NCBI RefSeq assembly: GCF_019059575.1
Contig: NW_024881599.1
Location: forward strand, 186,001-250,000
From: Amphibalanus amphitrite
Lineage: Eukaryota > Arthropoda > Thecostraca > Balanomorpha > Balanidae
Length of the DNA: 64,000 nt
Direction: 5' to 3'
The notes under the pieces were generated by a model. That model made no database searches. It was not told the DNA's origin and saw nothing but the letters and a program-made list of their open reading frames with translations. Shown piece by piece: positions 52,545 to 63,853 of this stretch. Position 1 is the first letter of the stretch; the number at the start of each line of letters is the position of its first letter. Made by a program: the position numbers and the translations under genes.

Positions 52545-53190
52545 ATTGTATTGTATTGTATTGTATTGAACAATCATGAGCGATCCACATTCTGAAAGTT
52601 CGTGGCGATTACTGCTCAGAATCCGTATCCGCGGTTACTAATCTAAACATTCACAACATTTACACATTCGCTCACGTCAAAGCACGGACAGAAACACTTT
52701 CGTAGTACCACAGGCACAACTCACCCACCCACCAACCCGTTGGTCAGCGACGATCAGTTGATGCCCTGTCCACTATCGCGGCTTTAACAGATCGGGCAAA
52801 GGGGGCGGGAGACAGCTGCGACAGCTGAGTTGGGAGACTGTTGAGTAGAGCTGCGGCTCGATAGCCGAACCGCCGCCTACCCGTTTCCAGCCGTGGTCGC
52901 GGAAGGTGAAAGAGGTGGTCTTGCCTAGAGTGTCTCTCCCGGACAGCGCTGTTTGTGACGAACAGGGTTGCCAATTCCTCGGGTTCGCCGCGCTGAATGG
53001 CTTTGTGGGCGATAACAAGGGTTTGGTAATCAGCCATATGACGCGGGGACAACCACCCGAGCTTTTTTCGCAGGTCAGAGACATGGGCAAATTTACGGCG
53101 ACCGAAAATGACTCTAGCAGCGAAGTTCAAAATGTTTTGAAGACGATCGAAATTTTTTTGTGACCCAGTGCCATGGGACATAAGGGACAT
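52545..53190 (-). pseudogene. 3' fragment of a second non-LTR retrotransposon
   Basis: A 148-residue open frame on the minus strand resembles the region after the reverse transcriptase (LQNILNFAARVIFGRRKFAH, LRKKLGWLSPRHMADY, LLNSLPTQL). The 3' end leads to a (TATTG)n tail at 52545-52569 on the plus strand. It is 5' truncated, and a different family from the element at 23-27 kb. Confidence 0.75.
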
Positions 53191-53251
53191 AGGTTATAGG
53201 GACCGTCTTGCTGGTTTCACTAAAATGAAATGCACAAATGCATGGATAGTT

Positions 53252-53429
53252 GTAGAAAAACACGGAACATATAGTGCATGGACGCGTTTCGATTATTAAA
53301 TCTTCATCAGCAGAAAATCTTCATCAAAGAAAACAAGATATCATCTTGTTTTCTTTGTGGTTATGTCATGCTGATGAAGATTTAATAATCGAAACGCGTC
53401 CATGCACTATTTGTTCCGTGTTTTTCTAC
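53252..53429. mobile_element. Foldback (hairpin) element
   Basis: Arms beginning GTAGAAAAACACGGAACATA and containing GCATGGACGCGTTTCGATTA are matched by their complement, ending at 53429. The loop contains AAGATATCATCTT, itself palindromic. Confidence 0.88.
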
Positions 53430-53619
53430 TTGTCTCTATCAATTATATACAATGGATAGTTGTGTAAATCCCTACAAGGAGGATCCCTAAATCTCAATGA
53501 TTAAGGCAAAAGGTCAATGCACCAAACGCTTCTTACGAATTCCTTAAGATATTCCTACGAATTTTGACGTGAATACCGATTTTTGTAGATATCCAGACAT
53601 TTCGTAAGAAAAAACTTAA

Positions 53620-54700
53620 AGGTAGTGTGCCACCTTTGAAAGATTTCCCATTTTATTTTTCCTAGGATAAGAAGCTTCTGTTTTTACCTAATATCGCAAA
53701 AAAAAATCAAAAATGGGCCTGGAATAGTGCCTTTTTCGCCTAAAAGTTTTTCGGTTTTTAGATATGTATAACAACTGTAGTGGGCTCACCTGCAAACAGG
53801 CGTCGGGCAACAATCGCGAATGCGGCGCACTTGTGACAATAAGCAAAGGTCATTATAGTGTTACGACCATACGACGTACGGGAATGAGTTATCAGCTGTC
53901 TAATCGTAGACAACACAATGTCGAGCCTTAAACTGTAAGCCCGTATTGGTATTGTTTCTTTTATTTGGCTGTCGAACATTATTTATGGTTTGAAATATGA
54001 TTTTATGTAAAATAATTGATATGAAAAAGCCGTCTTATAAGTTATGACCCCATTTCACCACACGCAAGTGGCAGAAATGACAATGATCAGCTGACGCATT
54101 TTTCTTGGCCGAAGTCAGAGCGCGCAGCCCGACGCACCACCACCGCACCACAAAGTATGAGCAGAAGCCGCGCCCAAAGCCAGGGCCCCGGTAGCGTGAG
54201 GTAGCCGAGTCGGGGCAGCGTGCGCTGACCCAAGCCGGGGCCGCAGCTTTGGGCGCGGTCTACCGCATCCCCGCGGGCAGCCCCGGGCTATCACATGACA
54301 CCGGGAGGACGCGCGGCTCCGGCTTGGGTCAGCGCACGCTGCCCTGACTCGGCTACCTCACGTTACCGGGGCCCTGGCTTTGGGCGTGGTCTACCGCACC
54401 ACCTAACAGGCGTGTTCGAAACCGCAGGAGCTGATGATGAACGGGTTTATCGAAACTTGATTGGATGAGCATATCGGTAATAGCGATTTCAGTGTGTGCA
54501 TTTATTGTTCATAGTGGTGTGAAATGTGGTTGGGGTACGACCGACAACCCGTCGGGGCGAATTTCGCACTGGGGTACTCAAATTTTGAAGAATTTAAGAC
54601 GTTTCCATGAGTTTTGAAGGTATGGATAAGTTCTAAAAATCCGGTTCTCCTTATCTGGGCCATTAACTCCATACGGTCCAAGAAAGCTGGCACACTACCT
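53620..54700. mobile_element. TTAA-flanked element, family C
   Basis: TTAA lies at 53616-53619 and 54701-54704. The ends are AGGTAGTGTGCCA and complement. Inside, 54165-54240 and 54323-54400 form a second, GC-rich inverted repeat (GGGTCAGCGCACGCTGCCC). It is non-coding. Confidence 0.88.
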
Positions 54701-54780
54701 TTAAGAAGTGTCGACATGAATACCAAATTATACTTACGAAAGAAAATTGACTTACGAAGTCGACGTGAATACGGCCCCTG

Positions 54781-55165
54781 CTCTAGACTCTAGAGGCCCC
54801 ACACCCGTCTCAGATGGTCCCACACCAATATATCTTAGGTCCTTCATAAGGGCGACTGTGAGAGCCATCACCGCCACCGGTGCCTATGGGGGCCCAAACC
54901 GGCTAGAACGGCCCACACACGGGCCCCAGGGGCCCTGTGGCGCCAAATGGCCGCTGAGGGTTTACTGGTCATATTTCTGGCTATATTTCGACTCAGAAGG
55001 GCCGAACAGGGCTCGTAAGGGCATCTTATGAGCCCCTATAACTTATAAGTAGCCACACTGACTGACATCTCCATAAAGCCCCTACGCCGACTTCTGAGGG
55101 CCTTTGCTAGCCTCTAAGGGCCCTTACCGGCCTATTAGGGCCCGACTCTAGTGGCCTCACACCCG
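54781..55165. repeat. GGCCC-rich degenerate repeat, last segment
   Basis: This stretch contains GGGCCCCAGGGGCCCTGTGG, GGCGCCAAATGGCCGCTGAG and AGTAGCCACACTGAC, comparable with the segments before the LARD and after the gypsy remnant. Confidence 0.6.
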
Positions 55166-55170
55166 CCTAA

Positions 55171-56193
55171 CCCGCGCCCCGCTGGGCTATTCAGGCCAGC
55201 CATACGCGCCCTGCTGGGGGGAGGGGGGAGGGGGCAGATTCTACCCCCCCCCCCTGTCTAACTTCCGAACCGAATGGTCGTATAAAGACGGGGAAAACGG
55301 CAATCGAAAGCTCTCAACAAGGCGGATCTTAAGACTTAAGAGCCCAAATTTTTTTGCTTAAGTAGGTCAGAGGTCAGGTCAAGGTCAGGTCAAGGGTACA
55401 AAATGCAAGTTTCTTCAGTATCGGCCTTGCACCGTAGTTACCGAAGAATGGACTGAAACTGATTGCCGAAAACGTGTTCTTAGACTACCAAGACAATATT
55501 CGTTGCATACAATGTCATTTAAAGGTCAAGGTCAAGGTCAGGTCAGGTCAGGTCAGGTCAGGTCACCAAAAACAAAATATAGAAAAGGGCATGTGCGACC
55601 CATGTTTTATGGGTCATTTTACTCATAAATTCAATAGGCACACTCAATGAGTGATATGGACCACCTCTGGATGAATTTCAGGTCGAGGTCCGGTCCAGGT
55701 CAGGTCAAGTGAGGTCAAATTTTGAAGTTGGTTGTTAAGGCCTAAAAAGGTGTCTATCTGATGCAGTTTTTCACGGCGAATCGAATGGTAGCCCTCTGCC
55801 CGCTCTAAGAACCCCAGAGGGCTTCTGAAGGTATCGCCGGCCTCTGAGGACCTCTTGCTGGCCTGAGGGCCCTGGCTGATCTCTAGTTTCAAGTCTCCCT
55901 GTGAAAGTGAAAGTTCATCTGGCACTGAGGGTATAGGTATTGTGAAGTTGCGACATTCTAGGCCCGCTCAGAACTGCAGCAGGGGCTCGCTTATGACGTC
56001 ATAGTCCAAAGGTCAGTGACCTGACCTGACTAGAAAATGCAGTTAGTGTAAAAAAATCCTGCTTGAATCAAAAGTCAGGTAGGTATGCAAAGTTTCAGCT
56101 CTCTATCCCGGCGTGTTCCGACTCAGAGCTATCGTGAAAATAGCACTATGGGGGACGGTACCCCCTCCCCCCCCCCCCTGCGGCCGATGAGGA
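55171..56193. mobile_element. Family B element, diverged
   Basis: CTAA is on the left (a one-base change from TTAA) and TTAA on the right (56194-56197). G-run/C-run hairpins lie near both ends. The interior is dense in AGGTCA, including the pentamer array at 55521. Confidence 0.72.
55521..55567. repeat. Tandem GGTCA pentamer array
   Basis: About eight consecutive (A)AGGTCA/GGTCA units run without spacers inside a family B element. AGGTCA is the half-site bound by many nuclear receptors; binding here is not shown. Confidence 0.85.
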
Positions 56194-56925
56194 TTAAATA
56201 GCGTGACCTCGGATCACCTCAGGAAGCTTGGAACTTTGAAGGTCAACATATTGATACGTTTTTTCCTATTCCGGCCATTCTATGACTAGGTAATAAAAAC
56301 GTCCACCCGGCTGATAATGATGAAGCGGCACTATAAGTTCATCGCCTGTGTTATAAATTATCATCTAAATTCTAGGCATAGGCATCATGCCCTTAGATGA
56401 CCTCAAGCAATTTCATCGGCCGTTTCGTCTTTCGCGACCTCCTCGGGTGATCTGAGTGACGTAAAAAGGTAGAACGTAGCAGAAAGAATAAACATGGTTG
56501 AATACATCTGAACTCTACAAATATTTGGATTCACTTCTTACACTTAAAAGAGTACGCTTACGTCACACGAAGAGTTTAACAAACCCAAGCTGATACCCCG
56601 ACCCCCCCCCCCCAATCCCCATCCCCAGCTGCCGCCCCGGAAGCCCAGTCGTAATCCCAGATCTAACAGCCTCCTCCCCGTCGCAACCAAACTCCCAGTC
56701 CTCCCTCCCCTCGGAAGCCCCAAGCACAAGGCAATAGTACTCAAACACTCGATCACTTGTACCGCCCACTACACGCCGATCTGAGAAAGCAATGAAGACT
56801 GTTGGACGTTGGTTGAATAGCGTTTGGTAATAACAAAGAAACCCAAATTGCTTTCCCGAAGCAAAAGAAATTACACAATTTTTGTCCGTGCGCTGGTAAA
56901 ACGACCGATTTGATGGTTTGATTAA

Positions 56926-57392
56926 AGGGACCCTCCCACCTTCAAAAAAGTTAATGAATTGGCACGAAAGTGATGTCGCTCTGTTCAGAAAGAGCGAAAA
57001 CGAATATTTACCAAATTTCATCGAAAAATATTCACCGGTTTTCAAGATATTAGACTTTTACTTTTGTTTACTTTTTGGGATCTCCGCGGTTCCTAGCGAC
57101 TTTATTTGAAAGTGCGGCATTTGTTGCGCGCAAAGCAGCATACACCACCGCGTGCTACCAAACGTTTTAGTAAACGATTTAAAAATCGTTAGATCTCCGC
57201 TGACGTCACAAATTCTAAGGGAGCATACCAATGCACTAGCCCCTTAGAATCCGAAAACTGCAAGTTTGAAATTCCATATCTCCGAATTAAAGCATTTGTC
57301 GATGTTGTGAGTGCCCAAACCGGTATTTGCAGGCCATGGCCACCAATTTGGCTATCTCAACTCAAAACTAATGTTAAGGTGGGAGTGTCCCT
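56926..57392. mobile_element. TTAA-flanked MITE, family A copy 3
   Basis: TTAA lies at 56922-56925 and 57393-57396. The ends are AGGGACCCTCCCACCTT and AAGGTGGGAGTGTCCCT. It is inverted relative to the copy at 48230. An apparent ORF running into it from 56.56 kb is a chance frame. Confidence 0.92.
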
Positions 57393-57464
57393 TTAACTGG
57401 TTTGATTAACCTTACGTACCTAATTATATCCCTCAGCTCAGTCGCTGATCTCAGATTCACTCAG

Positions 57465-57845
57465 TCGTCAGAGGTCATTTTTAGCCATCAGAGGCAAAGA
57501 CCGGATCCCAGAGGTCATCTATAACCACCAAAGATCAACATCGCCCTCAGAGGTCATTCGTAGCCGTGAGAGGTAAACACCGGCCGCCAGAGGTCATGCT
57601 TAAATTTATCTAGCAGAGGTCAGCGCTAGCTGTAAAAGGTCAGCCCTGGCCATCGGAGGTCAGCGCCGGCTCTCAGAGGTCAGACCTGTCTGTATAGAGG
57701 TCACTGCTGTCCCCCAGAGGTCAGCCGCAGCCGCTGAGGTCACTGCTGTCCCCCAGAGGTCAGCCGCAGCCGCTGAGGTCACTGCTGTCCCCTAGAGGTC
57801 AGCCGCAGCCGCTAAGGTCACCGTCGAGCGGAGGCGTTCAAGGTC
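57465..57845. repeat. Spaced AGAGGTCA array
   Basis: Some 15 or more copies of (C)AGAGGTCA or GAGGTCA occur at about 20-40-base spacing, with inter-units such as GCCGCAGCCGCTGAGGTCAC in three near-perfect tandem copies at 57715-57815. Confidence 0.85.
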
Positions 57846-58465
57846 ACGCCACAGTGGCCCACTCCTCCGCTGTGGCCGGTCCCCTGTCGGCGGCTGGGGC
57901 GCCGGCGGCCTTTTATGGTGACTGGATGCGGCCGGTCCGTCGTCTCCACCCAGCACTGCCCTCCGGGCGCTCCCAGCCGGGCCCCGGCTGACTGCGGGGC
58001 TGACTCACAACGCCCGCGGTCACCGGTGGTGCATGTGACGTCACTGATGGTGCACGTGACGTCAGCGGTGCTTGGTGACGTAGCGCCGGAGTTTGCGTTG
58101 GTTATCGGTGGAGAACCGGAGTGTGATTTCTTTACCATCGTATACTGGTACTGGCTGACTAAAACAGACGTCTTCATAGCAAGTGTGGATGTTTGATTTA
58201 TCTATCTGATGGCCAGTGGGGTGGGTGAAATGAATAGGCATGTAGGCATGAATAGGCAACCCAACAGCGGAAGATTCGGGGCTCACCACGGATGGTTCAG
58301 CCGGTCATGTGCCAATCGCACCGACTACCTATGTATATTGATATGTGAGTCCGAGGCCGAGGGCCATCAACACCTATACGCAGTAAAAGTGAAAATATGA
58401 CAAAAGCGTTTGTTGCGATTTGTACAATTTTGTAATAGCGTTTCAGGTAAAACCTTTTTCCCTCT

Positions 58466-58575
<110 letters not shown>

Positions 58576-58599
58576 ATCCCGTCAATCAATTGAATTGAA

Positions 58600-58830
58600 T
58601 CAAGCCGTATGCATTTGATACAGTCCCGATCGGCCGTCCGCCCGCCCGACGACGGCTCCGGGCTCGACCCCAGCGCCGCCACCGCCGCCGCCCAACGCCG
58701 CGCCGGCCGGCCTCCGGCCTCCTCCAGCTCCAGTCGCCACAGCAGCTCGGCGAGGAGCCGGGTGTGCAGTGGCGTGTCTGTGACTGTCGCGCTCCGTCCG
58801 GTCGCACTGGAGACACAGGACTCCTGCATC
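58600..58830 (-). other. GC-rich open stretch, possible exon of an unknown gene
   Basis: On the minus strand an open frame encodes SATVTDTPLHTRLLAELLWR and LELEEAGG, with gene-like GC content and an AG (GATGCAG) upstream. No family is recognised and no partner exon was found. Confidence 0.2.
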
Positions 58831-58949
58831 GGTAGGTGCAGAGTTCAGGGAGCTGTGAGGTTTGAGAGAGCACTCGGTGAACATTTCGAGGTGTCCCGCT
58901 GATAGCGCCGGAAATCAAGATCGTCGACGAGCCGTCGAGAGGTTTCACG

Positions 58950-61800
58950 TTTGACGTTTTTTACGTAGATTGATTCATCGTATCAGGTAAGTGTCGAATG
59001 CTTCTCTTTGAAGTGTCACATGTTATCACTCGAGCCCTGATGTCATATCACTGATGTCATATCCGCCGAAAAACACGGAATCGCCGTGTAATCGCCCAAT
59101 GTTTGCTCACCACATTCTTCCACTAATGAGTTGTCATTCGCGCCTTCCTGATCCTAACAACCAACATGCCAGCCCAATTAAGTCATTAACATCGCCTCTT
59201 CAAACAACGGGCCGATAAGCGCTGTTATACCCTCGGGACGGACGACACGACGGGCTCTGTATATGTCGTCAGCTGACCGGGATACGACCATCCAGCGTTG
59301 TGCCGGGTCAATAACGACCGGTGGCTCGGCGGTCAGCGTGCTCGGTCGCCTAGGTTTCCAGTTTACGCCGACACTGGCCAGGCCGTGGCGACAGTGGGCG
59401 ACACGGGCGAGATCGACCACGGCGACAGGGGCGAGATCGACCACACCAAACTTCGCGGTTTGACGAGCGGCCGTTTGTGGGCGCGACGCGGCTCTGTAGA
59501 AGCGTTGTTTGTTGCCCGTGTTGTTGAATCGAAGCCCGTGACGGTTCTACTGCTGGGGACACCGGCAGTGCAGGTTATGAGGCCAACAGGTATGTCCTGC
59601 AAATAGCGATGCACTGTAGGACGTACCCACGTGCGCTCCTGATGGCTCCAATCAGAGTTCTGGCCTTAGCGCTCACTCCCGTGCTTACCTCCCAGCGATG
59701 CATGTCATCCATTTGGCCATTTGAGGCCTGCCCTCGGCGCCGCCTGCCCGGTGCCGGGCGACGGCTCCTGTCCTTACGTCCTCAAACACGAGGCAGTGCC
59801 GAGGGCAGACGGTAAGGGGCAAGGAAAGGAATGTGAGACGAGGTTAGGTGGCATGATGGGGATGGGGGCGGGTCGCCTCACCGCACAGCGTCGTCTCCTC
59901 TCGCCCCCACGCGGCGACTGACTGTCTGTGCGGCGGCGCGGTCAGCCCTCCTCCCCTGTTTGTCACCTAGGGTGTTATCACTGCCGGCGGCCCGGCCGTG
60001 TGTACCTACTTTACTGCCCCGTTCTCCTCTCCCGTCCCCTCCCCGCCCCAGCCTCCAACCCACGATGGCCGCTGCGCCGGTCTCCCGTCCGTTTCCCGCT
60101 GGCCAGAACCTCAGTTATCTTTGTGCGATAACTAACCGATAAGATGATGAGATAAGATCGCATATCGCAATGTGCGAGTAGCTAGTCAGATGTCGTTGGA
60201 AATGGTAGAAGGAAACGTACATCTTGGAACCTATCTCGTCTCTTCCACCTTAGTCGTTTCACATTTCTAAATTCATCATCCATTACGGGCGTTGCGTACC
60301 TGCCGTACGCTATTTAACGATCCCTGATTGCACCAGGTATGGTGCCAGCCTACATATGCGCGTTTCACAATGCTGGAAACGGGCCCCTGTACTCCGAACT
60401 CCCGTGAGGAAAGTTCACGCTCCAAATGTCGCGACCCGCGGCCACGACTACTTACGGTGACGAGCGACAGACAGTCTGGGACGCGCTCCATCGGACACTG
60501 TTTGCCTTTCCCATCGGCTGTCCGCTGTGTGTGTCTGTGCTTTATCCAGTGCGGTGCGACAAACGTAAAAGGACTGTTTTTAATGACCATCAATGTGGCT
60601 TACTGCCTCCTGGCGACTATTTTATATCGCTGATCGCAGTCCTACTGTTAAAACGATAAAAAAAGTTGAACAATGATGGCGTACTTTGCTCGGTGAAGTG
60701 TCCAAGTCCATCTATCATAGTGAAGCGTGCCTAAGTATTTATTCGGCAGTCTTTTAAGGTGGACCGTCTAACCTACTGTATGCGACTTGCAACTTAGCTT
60801 ATGCTTTGTGCCGTATCCGAGTCCGTCTGAAGTCGCTCGAAGCGGAAACGAAGGAAACCGAAAATGTGTAGATAAGTCCGAACAATAAGTCCGATAAGCA
60901 CCTATGTCCGTCCAACTTCAGACAGCTCACACGCAGCGCGGACTCGGACTCGGTTCAGCCGGTACACCTAGGATCGACTCGAACCTTGCACATACCTACC
61001 ATAGATGCACACTCGCGAGGTTATAAGGCTAATAGATGGATTTTGGATGTTTTGACAAAATCGCCAGTAAATATTAAAAACGGCGACATTAACCTTAACT
61101 GCTTTACTTTTTGTTCGTACGCATGTAGTACCTACGTAGGTATACGTAACCGCAGGTGGTTTGAAATAGACAAACACTATTCACTAGTAGAATTTTGTTA
61201 AACGGATATATTGAAATGGTGTAGTGAATAGTTGGAATGTTTCATATCAGTAGTACCCAAGGCTCGTAGTACCTATCCTTAAAAACGTTGGAAGATGCTA
61301 TATGCAATTTGGTAGCTGTAAGCCGTAAGGTGTTTGTGCTAACGCGAATGTGTGTTCAACTGTATCAGAGCACGTCGCTTTTCATCAAGCAGGTCTCTCA
61401 AAGGAAAGGATGTAAAATGTAAATCACCTCTCAAGAGTAAACAGGCCACAGGGTCTTAATAATAGTGCAAACGTGCCAAGCGCCACTTTCGTTCGACATT
61501 CGTTATCAAAACGTCTGACGCACTCAGCCGTCTCAACTAGTGATGTCAATTATAGAAAATATGAATACCAATTCCAAACTTTTTTCCTTCACTATTATAA
61601 ATTAACGAGTTAGAATCGACTCATAAACACAACCCCTTTATCTTGGTGTTATGTTCTCCAAATTTTTTTTATAGGCGTCGATAAAAAGGTGATACAAAAC
61701 ATTTCCGGTACATATCCACACACACGCACACACAAACCCATACACACATGCCCGCTCGGACACGGTCAGGAGGCGTTCAAGCGCCAATCCTCCGTGCGGC
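58950..61800. other. Stretch without recognised genes
   Basis: GC-rich to 60.1 kb, then AT-richer. Several open frames of 60-100 codons occur, but none shows a family motif or convincing exon borders. I found no transposon ends. Confidence 0.4.
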
Positions 61801-61802
61801 AG

Positions 61803-63314
61803 TTACAGTCCCCCACCCTCCATCCTGACTATCTGGCTGCAGAGCTCCTTGTGGAGGTAAAAGAAGGTATAACCGTCCCGTTGGTGACCTTCATTCAGGA
61901 CGTACGCCTCGTCCACGCAGCTGACTCGCTGGTCGTCGTAATGGAACCACATGTCCCGTCCTACACTGTACACGTCAGACACATAGTGTCCCGAGTGCGC
62001 GGTGCCGCCGTAGTGGCTGATGACGCCCACCAGCCGATACGTAGAGTCGCCGACCAGGTCGACGGGACGGAGCGACTGATCTTCCTGGACGCAAAACTCT
62101 GAAAGGTGCACCTGTTCCACGGCGCCGGCCGGCTCTCTCTCCTGTGACCTCCTGATAACATGGAGCTCGCGACCCTTGTCCTCACGGGTCCGCCCCGGCT
62201 TCGAGTATGAGTTGGCGGCGTCCAACACCTGCAGCTAGGGTGGCGGCAATGGCGGCGACTCAGCAGCAGCAGTCGCCGATGGCGAAGGACGAGCCGGCGC
62301 CGTGGCTCCGGCCGACACTGGAGAGCCTGCAGTGGTGGGCGCTGTTGGGGCGGCGGTGGCGGCCGGTGGGCCTGAGGGAACCTCCGACTCCCTAGTACAC
62401 AGGGAAGGATTTGTGCAGTTCCACTCGGGAGGCCGGGTGACGTCGTCCGCGACAAACTCGTTCAGCGAGAGGAACTTGGGGATGCTCACTTTGGTCCGGA
62501 TCTTCTTCGCCTCATCCCCCAGAAAGACACACCGGTTCAGTTGGAGGATCAGTGTCCTGGGAAGCTGACTTATCTTGGTGGTGACGTAACACTCATCGTG
62601 GCAGCAGTGCTGACAGAGCAGGTGGCGCCGGTCGGGTCGCATGCTCAGCCGCAGCGCGTCCTGCAGCGTGGGCGCCTCGGTGCCCTGGTGGTGCGGTACG
62701 CTCACAAACCAGCTGATGTTCTCTTGGCGCTTCAGAACTGTCTCATGACACTTTGTGCACCTGTAACTCTCGAGGGTCTGGTAATGGAAGTTGTCGCGGA
62801 CCGGGTTGTCTGTCGATCGTCGAGCGTCGACTTCGTCTTTCATTGTGTCCAGCAGGCGCAACAGGAACTCGTTGGCGTCCTGCATCTCGGTGCCTCGAAA
62901 CGCCGGATCGATGTCGGCGAAAACATCGCGCAGGTCATTCAGGTGGCTGAAGACTAATTTGCTGAGCGCCTTCTGGCGAAGATCCATCAGTTTGGCAACG
63001 CCACACAGCGTGCGGCACTGGCCGCTTTCGACCGGGCCCGAGATCAGGGACACCATCTCACTCTGGAACGGTTGGAGACCCAGCAGGGATTGCAGGGTGG
63101 CGTTTTGATAGCAGGTGTTCCCATAGTTGGGCAGGCCGATGTAGAGTGGGTCCTTGCTGTTCTTGTCCGAGTCGAGCGGCGGGATGACTGGATTCAGCTG
63201 TAGGTCGTGACTGGTCGTCTGTGCCTTGCTCTCTGACCCTGCTTGTCTCCTCTTCTTGCGCGCCTCAAGCTGGCACTGGCTGCGCTGTCGGACATCCTTG
63301 GCCACCTCCAAACG
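61803..63314 (-). pseudogene. USP26/29/37-like deubiquitinase frame with one in-frame TAG
   Basis: One continuous frame on the minus strand holds a whole USP catalytic domain: Cys box (YIGLPNYGNTCYQNATLQSL), QDANEF, two CxxC zinc-ligand pairs (CTKC, CQHC), and the His box (GVISHYGGTAHSGHYVSDVY, then WFHYDDQ and GYTFFYLHKE). The His-box style is that of USP26, 29 and 37. These enzymes remove ubiquitin chains. A TAG at 62235-62237, in an Ala/Pro/Thr-rich linker, separates the Cys half from the His half in the same frame. It could be a nonsense mutation or lie in an unrecognised intron, though I see no consensus donor. CCACCTCAG just before 63314 is a plausible acceptor, so the exon may begin there. 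All catalytic residues are present. Confidence 0.75.
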
Positions 63315-63329
63315 CTGAGGTGGGCGGGA

Positions 63330-63845
63330 AGGAAGCGAAGTGCTTGTCAGCAGGATGGAAGCTGCGTTGCCTCTGATGATGGCGATCGAACACCGCTGGA
63401 GAAGCCACTCCGTCTCCCGTCTCTCTCCCGTGACCGCGGACACCTGAGCTCCGATTTCTCGGAGAAGACTCTTTGTTGATGGGCCGCAGGAGCCACTTGT
63501 CTCAAAAGCGATTGGCTGAAAACGGAAGCGCCGACAGAGTTCTGGGTATTTTCTACGTTTTTCTTCTTCCGCTTCAGCGGCAGCTGCCCCTGCTTGGACC
63601 ACCGCCGAGGCGAGGCGGGACTCAGCGTACGTGTTGACGCACGTAACATCCCAGACAAGGCACTGTCCCTGTGTGAAAGGGAAGATGGTCATTCCATCTG
63701 GGCGTTTGCTGTCACCTCGATTGATGCCGAGCGGTTCTAAGAGGGCGGGCACGCCGGCCGACTGCAGAGCTCTCCTGATGACCTCCAGAGGTCGATAAAA
63801 TGCTTGGAGTTGCTCCAACGAACATCTTAGTCCCATCACTGTCTC
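63330..63845 (-). pseudogene. Transposon-type nuclease-like domain fragment, in frame with the USP
   Basis: The frame that runs into the USP begins with a segment (VIRRALQSAGVPALLEPLGI, KRPDGMTIFPF, CLVWDVTCVNTYA, KYPELCRRFRFQPIAFETSG, LLQRCSIAIIRGNAASIL) that I recognise from C-termini of reverse-transcriptase-type mobile element proteins in many invertebrates. The PD...(W)DVT...E pattern resembles a PD-(D/E)XK nuclease core; that fold assignment is my inference. It may be a mobile element fragment next to a USP exon rather than a true fusion. Confidence 0.5.
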
Positions 63846-63853
63846 CAACTTAG

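Larger units (their letters stand above)
51994..54780. mobile_element. Inverted-repeat element with CAGGGGCCGTATTC ends
   Basis: The ends CAGGGGCCGTATTCACGTCG and complement enclose 2.8 kb. Subterminal TTCTTACGAAAATT-type repeats occur on both sides. It carries a reverse transcriptase fragment, a foldback and a TTAA element as later insertions. No own transposase is recognised. Confidence 0.85.

Noticed and set aside
56563..57045. 160-codon minus-strand frame overlapping the MITE at 56926
   Set aside because: Its N-terminal part is the MITE itself, also found as a frame at 48578 in the other copy. The rest is low-complexity Gly-rich translation. No gene evidence.
59298..59606. 102-codon plus-strand frame with repeated Gly-Glu-Ile-Asp-His
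   Set aside because: A short duplicated stretch causes the repeat. No domain, partner exon or codon evidence.
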